The position numbers and the translations under genes are program-made. DNA of 6,949 nt. Origin: Patescibacteria group bacterium (GTDB lineage Bacteria; Patescibacteriota; Microgenomatia; UBA10105; UBA927). This document shows positions 1 to 3,596 of the stretch, in pieces. The stretch lies in NCBI GenBank assembly GCA_003545435.1, contig DPYI01000015.1, positions 15,280-22,228 of the forward strand, written 5' to 3'. The notes under the pieces are model-generated. The model was given only the letters and a program-made list of their open reading frames with translations, did not search any database and was not told where the DNA came from. The stretch's first letter is position 1. The number at the start of each line of letters is the position of its first letter.

Positions 1-9
1 CTTTGAAAT

Positions 10-35
10 ACGTTCGAATTTGTTCAAAAACGTTC
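10..35. repeat. Three GTTC repeats in 10-bp phase
   Basis: The tetramer GTTC occurs at 12-15, 22-25 and 32-35, exactly one helical turn apart, inside AT-rich DNA (10-mers ACGTTCGAAT, TTGTTCAAAA, ACGTTCACTT). An inverted GAAC lies at 48-51. Such phasing suits a protein-binding array, but the stretch touches the window edge and could be the tail of a longer repeat or of a gene outside the window. The rest of 36-98 shows nothing recognisable. Confidence 0.3.
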
Positions 36-98
36 ACTTAATAAATTGAACTAATAAACGGGGACCTCCGATTTTACTCATTGCGTACAGACTTAAAA

Positions 99-126
99 TT
101 GATTATGCTAATAGTAATAATATAAC
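99..126 (+). promoter_or_regulatory. Candidate sigma70-type promoter for the 176-1264 cassette
   Basis: TTGATT (99-104) and TATAAC (121-126) are separated by 16 bp, which would start transcription about 40 nt before the first ATG at 176. The surroundings are very AT-rich, so chance matches are likely. No Shine-Dalgarno sequence precedes the ATG. Confidence 0.35.
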
Positions 127-175
127 GCCAATGATGTAATGAACTTATAAATAAACATATTTTGATTAGATTGCT

Positions 176-493
176 ATGACAGACCAAACTCCGCAACAAC
201 CACAAATCAATGTTGAAGAATTTAGTAAAAAATCTCTTGAATTTTATGACCAGATTAAGGCGCAACTTGAGGCAGAATCGCCGAACAAGTATGTAGCAAT
301 AGACTATGAAACTTCAAGACATTGGATTGGAGAAACGGCCTCAGAGGCACTTACAAAAGCAAAAACAGACTTCCCACAAAAAATATTTTATCTTATACAG
401 ATAGGATCACCAACTACTTTCAGCATCCAGTCCATCAGAACAAATGATCTCTTTGGAAAGAAAAATTCCTATGATTTTAACTGGGCGCATTGA
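176..493 (+). CDS. Small uncharacterised protein, first gene of protease/nuclease cassette
   Basis: This encodes 105 residues that I cannot assign to a family with confidence. The N-terminal part (about 1-36) is charged and probably helical. Residues 38-80 read like a compact alpha/beta unit with the segments YVAIDYETSR and IFYLIQIG around a helix (TASEALTKAKTDF). This layout resembles DUF5678-type small proteins (K-W-V-A-I strand, helix, L-V strand), but that is a tentative comparison from memory. There is no signal peptide or membrane segment. The 3' end overlaps the next gene, by 50 bp if that gene starts at 444 or 23 bp if at 471, so the two are probably translationally coupled. The ATG at 176 has no Shine-Dalgarno. 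A partner or chaperone role for the downstream protease is inference from adjacency only. Confidence 0.7.
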   Translation: MTDQTPQQPQINVEEFSKKSLEFYDQIKAQLEAESPNKYVAIDYETSRHWIGETASEALTKAKTDFPQKIFYLIQIGSPTTFSIQSIRTNDLFGKKNSYDFNWAH

Positions 494-917
494 CGAAAAG
501 AACCAGTTATGGGTTTCAATGACAGTTGGAGGTCTTCATAGCAAACAGACAATAGAAGCACTGATTGATACAGGATTTAATGGCGAGTTACTTCTTCCTC
601 TCCAAATAGCTATTCCTTTAGGACTTCAACTTGCAGGTGCAGCACCTTATCGCCTCGCAGATGGTTCAATTTCACAACAAATGTTATTTACTGCAAATAT
701 CGGTTGGGGTACCACTAGCCGTACCGCCACAGTAAATGTAGTTAATTCTGATACTGCGTTAATAGGCGGTGGGCTATTGCATGGATATATCCTTCTCGTT
801 GATTTTCAAAAGAAACAACTCGTAATAAAAGAGCCCGGCGTAGATGAACCTTCCCCTTCACAACCACCGAGCAAAAAATCTAAATCGTCCACACTAAAAA
901 AGAAAGGGGGAAAATGA
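444..917 (+). CDS. Retropepsin-like (clan AA) aspartic protease
   Basis: The protein has one aspartic protease active-site motif, ALIDTGFNGELLLP (catalytic D42-T43-G44 counted from the ATG at 444). It is followed by the beta-rich body and a hydrophobic-hydrophobic-Gly segment (TALIGGGLLHGYILLVDF, about 104-121), as in single-domain retropepsin-like enzymes. These act as homodimers, each subunit giving one Asp. No signal peptide or membrane anchor is seen, so a soluble cytoplasmic protein is likely. The C-terminus (about 131-157) is a Pro/Ser- and Lys-rich tail, probably disordered. The start is uncertain: 444 has no ribosome site, whereas ATG 471 has GGAAAG ten bases upstream and gives a protein beginning MILTGRIDE, which looks like the true domain start. 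It overlaps both neighbours, so one operon is likely. The substrate is unknown. Confidence 0.82.
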   Translation: MISLERKIPMILTGRIDEKNQLWVSMTVGGLHSKQTIEALIDTGFNGELLLPLQIAIPLGLQLAGAAPYRLADGSISQQMLFTANIGWGTTSRTATVNVVNSDTALIGGGLLHGYILLVDFQKKQLVIKEPGVDEPSPSQPPSKKSKSSTLKKKGGK

Positions 918-1264
918 TACTAAACTGGATAAAATGCGGAGGTGATCAGTGGTGTGATTTTTTTAATCTCAATTTAAATCATTCGCACTTTGATAACATT
1001 GAGGGTGTATATATTATTTGGCACGGTGCGCCCAGAGCTGCAGTAGTATACGTGGGGCAAGGCAATATTCGAGATAGAATAGCCGCACACCGCACTGAAT
1101 CGGCAATCCTACACTATCGAAATAATGGTTTATTTGTAACATGGGCTCAAGTTACAGATTCATCAAGAAATGGCGTAGAAAGATATCTTGCCAATACGTG
1201 GAATCCTTTGGTTGGCTCTCAATGTCCGTATGCTACCCCCATAGCTGTTAATTCTCCGTGGTAG
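914..1264 (+). CDS. GIY-YIG nuclease-like protein, third gene of the cassette
   Basis: The protein has 116 residues. The GIY-YIG core is visible: GVYIIW (31-36) and VVYVGQG (44-50) form the two defining strands. They are followed by NIRDRIAAHR (51-60) with the candidate catalytic Arg55 and His59. GVERYL (87-92) carries Glu89, the expected metal ligand, before WNPLVG (96-101). The domain fills nearly the whole protein and no separate DNA-binding domain is present. The ATG overlaps the TGA of the protease gene as ATGA (914-917) and follows a strong AAGGGGG ribosome site at 904-910, rare in this window, so translation is coupled to the protease. Family members cut DNA, and some act in repair or homing or as toxins; which applies here cannot be told from sequence. 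Confidence 0.75.
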   Translation: MILNWIKCGGDQWCDFFNLNLNHSHFDNIEGVYIIWHGAPRAAVVYVGQGNIRDRIAAHRTESAILHYRNNGLFVTWAQVTDSSRNGVERYLANTWNPLVGSQCPYATPIAVNSPW

Positions 1265-1273
1265 ATAAAAATA

Positions 1274-1302
1274 ATGACAAGGAAGTCAATCTCCTCTATA
1301 AT
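1274..1302 (+). promoter_or_regulatory. Strong promoter for the tRNA-Phe locus
   Basis: ATGACA (1274-1279, five of six to consensus) and a perfect TATAAT (1297-1302) lie 17 bp apart. The expected start near 1309 is about 32 nt before the duplicated tRNA 5' end at 1341 and about 135 nt before the complete tRNA-Phe. This is the best promoter in the window. It sits only ten bases after the GIY-YIG stop codon. Confidence 0.7.
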
Positions 1303-1340
1303 TACAGGTGGAAAGTTATCAGGAAACGATTGAGTTTCTC

Positions 1341-1356
1341 GCCGAGATGGCCGAGT
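1341..1356 (+). pseudogene. Orphan copy of the tRNA-Phe 5' end
   Basis: The 16 bases GCCGAGATGGCCGAGT are identical to 1444-1459, the start of the complete tRNA-Phe. Here they are followed by the inverted-repeat element instead of a tRNA body. With the element's first bases they can still form a D-arm (GCC at 1349-1352 region pairing with GGC at 1366-1368). The copy looks like the stump of the tRNA gene that originally followed the promoter, or a long target duplication. Confidence 0.75.
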
Positions 1357-1443
1357 GGTTCGACAGGCTCACCACTTCGCTAGATAATTGATAATGCTTT
1401 TTGACCATTTTGCTTGCCCTGAGCAAACGAAGTGTGTCGAAGG
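1357..1443. repeat. 87-bp inverted-repeat (MITE/REP-like) element inside a duplicated tRNA 5' end
   Basis: The ends mirror each other: TTCGACA (1359-1365) pairs with TGTCGAA (1435-1441), and CACTTCG (1373-1379) pairs with CGAAGTG (1428-1434). The left arm carries an extra GGCTCAC. The middle is AT-rich and non-coding. The arms (GGTTCGACAGGCTCACC and CCCTGAGC to GTCGAAGGG) resemble a dispersed palindromic repeat I know from many bacterial genomes. The element is flanked by the 16-bp direct repeat of the tRNA 5' end. It encodes nothing, so any movement would need a transposase supplied from elsewhere. Confidence 0.65.
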
Positions 1444-1516
1444 GCCGAGATGGCCGAGTCAGTCAAGGCGCATGTCTGAAAAACATGTTATATAGGTGCA
1501 ATTCCTATTCTCGGCA
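1444..1516 (+). tRNA. tRNA-Phe (GAA), with unusual D- and T-loops
   Basis: A 73-nt cloverleaf with acceptor GCCGAGA/TCTCGGC (7 of 7 pairs), anticodon stem CATGT/ACATG (5 of 5), loop CTGAAAA giving anticodon GAA (1478-1480), T-stem ATAGG/CCTAT (5 of 5) and discriminator A1516. The next bases are CCG, so CCA is not encoded. Odd points: the D-loop has no GG pair, and the T-loop reads TGCAATT, with G in place of the near-invariant U at position 55. The five other complete tRNAs here have normal elbows. It may be functional with an altered elbow or an early pseudogene. The D-arm (GCCGAGT) looks more like a Leu/Ser tRNA, but there is no long variable arm. Confidence 0.8.
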
Positions 1517-1551
1517 CCGCGTTTAACGCGGTGCTAGTGCGTTTTACGCAC
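1514..1551. repeat. Two adjacent hairpins after tRNA-Phe
   Basis: GCACCGCG (1514-1521) pairs with CGCGGTGC (1527-1534) around TTTAA, and GTGCGT (1537-1542) pairs with ACGCAC (1546-1551) around TTT. The first stem begins within the last three bases of the tRNA. No T-run follows, so neither is a standard intrinsic terminator. They could end transcription weakly, block read-through into the nuclease gene, or be a REP-like pair. Confidence 0.6.
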
Positions 1552-1559
1552 CACCGACT

Positions 1560-1835
1560 ATGTTTTATGTTTATGTTCTCTATAGTTTAAAAGATAAAAA
1601 ACTTTACATCGGATCAACACCTGATCTTCGAAAGAGATTACATAAACATCTAACTGGATATGTTTTATCAACAAAGAATCGTCAACCTTTAAAACTTATT
1701 TATTATGAAGCATATATTCTAGAATCAGATTCGTTAAGAAGGGAAAAATATTTAAAAAGTGGAGCTGGGAGAAAATTATTAGCATTGCAGTTAAGTGACA
1801 TATATAACAAATATAAATATTGTTATTCTAAGTAA
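1560..1835 (+). CDS. Small GIY-YIG endonuclease (UPF0213/YhbQ-like, URI-type domain)
   Basis: The 91-residue protein has the GIY-YIG pattern throughout: YVYVL (3-7), KLYIGST (14-20), then DLRKRLHKH (22-30) with the catalytic-type arginine and histidine. LRREKYLKSGAGRK (59-72) follows, with Glu62 as metal-ligand candidate and the KYLKSGAGRK ending typical of this compact family. These proteins are single-domain nucleases of poorly defined biological role. The ATG at 1560 lacks a Shine-Dalgarno and lies nine bases after a hairpin. The last 15 or so codons (DIYNKYKYCYSK) are AT-rich, poorly conserved in type, and overlap the likely promoter of tRNA-Gly. The gene sits between tRNA-Phe and tRNA-Gly and is more AT-rich than the tRNAs, consistent with acquisition. 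Confidence 0.88.
   Translation: MFYVYVLYSLKDKKLYIGSTPDLRKRLHKHLTGYVLSTKNRQPLKLIYYEAYILESDSLRREKYLKSGAGRKLLALQLSDIYNKYKYCYSK
1795..1823 (+). promoter_or_regulatory. Likely tRNA-Gly promoter inside the nuclease 3' end
   Basis: GTGACA (1795-1800) and TATTGT (1818-1823) are 17 bp apart, placing the start near 1830, about nine bases before tRNA-Gly. A second possible -10, TATTCT, is at 1824-1829. The promoter lies within the last codons of the GIY-YIG gene. Confidence 0.45.
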
Positions 1836-1838
1836 AAA

Positions 1839-1910
1839 GCGGCGGTAGTTCAGCGGTAGAATGTCTCCTTGCCAAGGAGAAGGTCGAGGGTTCAACTCCC
1901 TTCCGCCGCT
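1839..1910 (+). tRNA. tRNA-Gly (GCC)
   Basis: A 72-nt cloverleaf: acceptor GCGGCGG/CCGCCGC, D-arm with GG in the loop, anticodon stem TCTCC/GGAGA around TTGCCAA (anticodon GCC), T-loop TTCAACT and discriminator T1910, as expected for glycine. The bases after it are CAA, so CCA is not encoded. Confidence 0.95.
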
Positions 1911-1917
1911 CAAAAAA

Positions 1918-1969
1918 GCACTTCGGCTGGTCAAGGAAAATGCCGCCGGTTCAAATCCGGTCGTTTGCT
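1918..1969 (+). pseudogene. Truncated tRNA relic (possibly tRNA-Cys)
   Basis: The 3' half of a tRNA is clear: T-stem GCCGG/CCGGT around TTCAAAT (1950-1956), acceptor strand CGTTTGC (1962-1968) and discriminator T1969. Only GCA (1918-1920) remains of the matching 5' acceptor strand, and the D-arm and a proper anticodon arm are missing, so 52 nt stand where about 73 are needed. A U discriminator fits Cys or Gly. The position between Gly(GCC) and a Leu gene recalls the Gly-Cys-Leu order of E. coli, which favours Cys, but this is inference. A functional armless tRNA is possible but unlikely. Confidence 0.6.
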
Positions 1970-1984
1970 CATAAAGATTTTTTT

Positions 1985-2069
1985 GCGGACGTGGCGGAAC
2001 TGGTATACGCGCAGTCTTGAGGAGGCTGTGCCGCAAGGCATGGAGGTTCAAATCCTCTCGTCCGCACCA
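1985..2069 (+). tRNA. tRNA-Leu (GAG), CCA encoded
   Basis: Class II tRNA: acceptor GCGGACG/CGTCCGC, D-loop with GG, anticodon stem CAGTC/GGCTG around TTGAGGA (anticodon GAG), long variable arm TGCC-GCAA-GGCA, T-loop TTCAAAT and discriminator A2066. CCA is encoded at 2067-2069, the only complete CCA end among the tRNAs here. Confidence 0.95.
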
Positions 2070-2110
2070 ACATAATTTAGAACATTCTGATGGGCTATTA
2101 TTATATTCAG

Positions 2111-2139
2111 TTTATAATATTACCTAAATAAGCTATGCT
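2111..2139 (+). promoter_or_regulatory. Candidate promoter giving a leaderless HAD mRNA
   Basis: TTTATA (2111-2116) and TATGCT (2134-2139) are 17 bp apart. Only six bases separate the -10 from the ATG at 2146, so transcription would begin at or next to the start codon. A perfect TATAAT at 2113-2118 overlaps the -35 and is an alternative -10 with a 27-nt gap to the ATG. Confidence 0.4.
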
Positions 2140-2145
2140 TCAAAT

Positions 2146-2784
2146 ATGATAAAAACAATTATATTTGATTTTGATGGTACCATAGCCGATACATTTCAAT
2201 CTGCTATTGAGATAATTAATTCCCTTGCCAACAAATATGGATTTAAAAAATTTGAAAATGAAGAAATTAAAAGATTACGGTCCAAAAGTATGCGAGATAT
2301 TCTTAAAGAACTTCACATTTCGTTATTCAAATTGCCAGCTGCTATCAATGATTTTACTACACTAGCTCAGAAAACGATGCTCTCACAACATCCCATTGAA
2401 AAAATGCCTCAATTATTGAATAAAATTAATAGCAAAGGTTATGACTTATATATCATTACTTCAAATAGCGTTGAGAATGTTTCTATTTTTCTTAATAAAC
2501 ATAATTTGACTTTTGTTAAACACATTTATTCAGATAAGAGTCTATTTGGTAAACATATTGTTATTTCAAGATTTCTAAAAAAATTTCAGATTAAGAAGGA
2601 AAATGCTATATACGTCGGTGATGAGATTAGAGATATAGAGGCTGCCCATAAGTCTGAAATTAAAATAATTTCAGTGACTTGGGGTTTTAATTCTGAAGAA
2701 ATTCTAAATCATCACTCCCCTGATTATTTAGTAACGCAACCTAAACAAATTTCAGATGTTTTGGAAAAAATAAATTCTCTCTAA
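2146..2784 (+). CDS. HAD-superfamily phosphatase, phosphoglycolate phosphatase-like
   Basis: The 212-residue protein carries all four HAD motifs. Motif I is IIFDFDGTIAD, with nucleophile D8 and acid/base D10. Motif II is YIITSN, with T105/S106. Motif III is lysine K136 in LFGKHIV. Motif IV is YVGDEIRDIEAA, with D159 and D163 binding magnesium. The helical segment between motifs I and II (about 17-85) is the small cap of subclass I, and the overall length matches the Gph/PGP group. It should hydrolyse a small phosphate ester in the cytoplasm, but cap residues do not identify the substrate. The gene stands alone on the + strand, has no Shine-Dalgarno and is clearly AT-rich (16 G/C of 60 at 2221-2280), unlike the enzymes to the right. 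No terminator is seen after the stop. Confidence 0.9.
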   Translation: MIKTIIFDFDGTIADTFQSAIEIINSLANKYGFKKFENEEIKRLRSKSMRDILKELHISLFKLPAAINDFTTLAQKTMLSQHPIEKMPQLLNKINSKGYDLYIITSNSVENVSIFLNKHNLTFVKHIYSDKSLFGKHIVISRFLKKFQIKKENAIYVGDEIRDIEAAHKSEIKIISVTWGFNSEEILNHHSPDYLVTQPKQISDVLEKINSL

Positions 2785-2838
2785 AAAATACTCCTCCATA
2801 AGAATAAGTAAGCACAGGTTTGTTCACGCTATAAACCG

Positions 2839-2868
2839 TTGTCTAAATGACTCCATTCCCTGTATAAT
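2839..2868 (+). promoter_or_regulatory. Promoter in the gene-poor region
   Basis: TTGTCT (2839-2844) and a perfect TATAAT (2863-2868) are 18 bp apart. Transcription would start near 2875, just before a short perfect hairpin, and run towards the micro-ORFs at 2985 and 3100. There is no long gene for it to serve, so a small RNA or a micro-protein transcript should be considered. Confidence 0.5.
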
Positions 2869-2878
2869 GTGTTCAAGA

Positions 2879-2894
2879 CACTCATCATTGAGTG
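2879..2894 (+). other. 5' hairpin of the predicted 2875 transcript
   Basis: CACTCA (2879-2884) pairs perfectly with TGAGTG (2889-2894) around TCAT. It would be at the very 5' end of an RNA from the promoter at 2839-2868. A second small stem, GGG-CCC, follows at 2901-2912. I compared the stretch with purine, preQ1, fluoride and guanidine riboswitch patterns from memory and found no match. Confidence 0.35.
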
Positions 2895-2984
2895 CACAAA
2901 GGGATTTAGCCCGACAAGATAACCCAAGACTTTAACTTGCAAAAGATTATGTAATGTGGTAAATTCTAAAAAAGCAAATAATAT

Positions 2985-3092
2985 ATGTCTAAAAATAATG
3001 AACAAGAAGATGGGATAAATATTAATCCAGGATTAGTTGTGTTATTCGAGGCACTACAGAGAGTGCGTGATATCCAGACTGAATTAACATAA
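2985..3092 (+). CDS. Possible micro-protein, 35 residues
   Basis: An ATG-TAA frame encodes an acidic, Asn/Gln-rich N-terminus followed by a helix-like stretch (LVVLFEALQRVRDIQTEL). No family is recognised and there is no Shine-Dalgarno. The composition looks protein-like and the promoter at 2839-2868 lies upstream. It may form one broken gene with the frame at 3100-3234, joined by a +1-type shift near 3088-3092. Equally it may be a chance frame. Confidence 0.3.
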   Translation: MSKNNEQEDGININPGLVVLFEALQRVRDIQTELT

Positions 3093-3099
3093 AGTAGAG

Positions 3100-3234
3100 T
3101 TGAAAATTGTAAAAAGTGAACTTACCCTTCCTGGAATGGCTATCCAAGCGGAAATAGAATCGAGGAAAGCAAATCTAGCTCTTGCAGAAGCCGCCGCAGC
3201 CTTATTCAACGTATTTCATCCAAAACAGCCCTAA
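3100..3234 (+). CDS. Possible micro-protein, 44 residues, TTG start
   Basis: The frame is open from 3088 and could begin at TTG 3100 or at ATG 3136. It encodes an amphipathic Ala-rich helix (AEIESRKANLALAEAAAALF) and stops at TAA 3232-3234. The helix composition is unlike random AT-rich DNA. No family is recognised. With 2985-3092 it may be the remains of a single gene of about 80 residues split by a frameshift. Start and reality are uncertain. Confidence 0.3.
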   Translation: MKIVKSELTLPGMAIQAEIESRKANLALAEAAAALFNVFHPKQP

Positions 3235-3280
3235 TGTATTTTCAATCTCCGTAAGTATTTGTATCCATCTAGAAATTTTT

Positions 3281-3313
3281 GTCCTCCTTCGCTCTTTCGA
3301 CCTTCGGAAGGAC
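3281..3313. repeat. GC-rich imperfect inverted repeat
   Basis: GTCCT (3281-3285) pairs with AGGAC (3309-3313) and the inner parts pair in part (CCTTCG with CTTCGG). It marks an abrupt change from AT-rich to GC-rich DNA. The whole stretch 3281-3459 contains short palindromes and tRNA debris and no convincing gene. Protein frames across it are chance products. Confidence 0.45.
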
Positions 3314-3315
3314 TC

Positions 3316-3334
3316 AGTCGGGGATAGCGGATTC
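3316..3334 (+). repeat. 19-bp repeat, copy 1 (inverted relative to 6227-6245)
   Basis: AGTCGGGGATAGCGGATTC matches the reverse strand of 6227-6245 at 18 of 19 positions. On the - strand it reads like the last part of a tRNA (GAATCC, then an acceptor strand CCCCG). It could be a tRNA 3' fragment, an attachment-like site, or a member of a dispersed repeat. Confidence 0.55.
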
Positions 3335-3381
3335 CCTGTCCTCCATCGCTTCCGCCCGCAACTCACGTAGCTGTTGGCGGA

Positions 3382-3446
3382 TGCAGGCGGGGAACTCTCA
3401 TGTCCTTGCGGACACACGCTCCCTTGCCCGTACTATTCGTGCCTGC
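3382..3446 (-). pseudogene. Decayed tRNA-Leu-like sequence
   Basis: Reading the - strand, GCAGGCA (3446-3440) can pair with CGCCTGC (3389-3383) as an acceptor stem (6 of 7). A long variable arm TGTCC-GCAA-GGACA is intact, and the bases around AGCGTGTG match the anticodon and variable region of the tRNA-Leu(CAG) just upstream. The T-arm has lost several bases after GAGAGTTC, and the anticodon stem is broken. Part of the 5' end coincides with the CCTGCCTGCC repeat. It is probably a degraded duplicate of the neighbouring tRNA-Leu. Confidence 0.5.
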
Positions 3447-3459
3447 CTGCCGATATGTG

Positions 3460-3543
3460 TGCCCTGGGGGAGATTTGAACTCCCATGCCTGTTACGGCAC
3501 ACGCTCCTGAAGCGTGCCTGTATACCAATTCCAGCACCAGGGC
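3460..3543 (-). tRNA. tRNA-Leu (CAG)
   Basis: Class II tRNA on the - strand: acceptor GCCCTGG/CCAGGGC, D-loop with GG, anticodon stem CACGC/GCGTG around TTCAGGA (anticodon CAG), variable arm TGCC/GGCA, T-stem GGGAG/CTCCC around TTCAAAT and discriminator A (complement of 3460). CCA is not encoded. Confidence 0.95.
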
Positions 3544-3552
3544 TTTGAAGGG

Positions 3553-3561
3553 ATTATATCA
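3553..3561 (-). promoter_or_regulatory. Extended -10 promoter of tRNA-Leu(CAG)
   Basis: The - strand reads TGATATAAT, a perfect extended -10 (TGn plus TATAAT), nine bases before the tRNA. Transcription would start almost at the mature 5' end. No good -35 is seen, which an extended -10 does not need. Confidence 0.6.
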
Positions 3562-3580
3562 CGGAAGTTAGCCTTGCATC

Positions 3581-3596
3581 TGAAATAAGAATTTCA
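3581..3596 (-). terminator. Weak AT-rich hairpin at the ligase stop codon
   Basis: TGAAAT (3581-3586) pairs with ATTTCA (3591-3596) around AAGA, spanning the stop codon of the ATP-grasp gene. There is no T-run, so termination would be weak, and read-through into tRNA-Leu(CAG) on the same strand is plausible. Confidence 0.3.

Noticed and set aside
1341..1443. A second functional tRNA (Ser or Leu type) starting at 1341
   Set aside because: After the D-arm no anticodon arm, T-arm or matching acceptor strand follows; the sequence becomes the inverted-repeat element.
1791..2075. Protein frames on both strands across the tRNA-Gly to tRNA-Leu array
   Set aside because: They are translations of tRNA genes and their complements (antisense T-arms give strings like TTGFEPA or SGGRELNPRP). 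tRNA structure explains the sequence.
2875..2980. A known riboswitch in the leader before the micro-ORFs
   Set aside because: The hairpin is real but I could not match it to any riboswitch consensus I know.
3202..3548. Frames on both strands over the GC-rich zone and tRNA-Leu(CAG)
   Set aside because: The + frame contains WGRFELPCLL, a translated antisense tRNA, and the rest covers repeats. No family resemblance.
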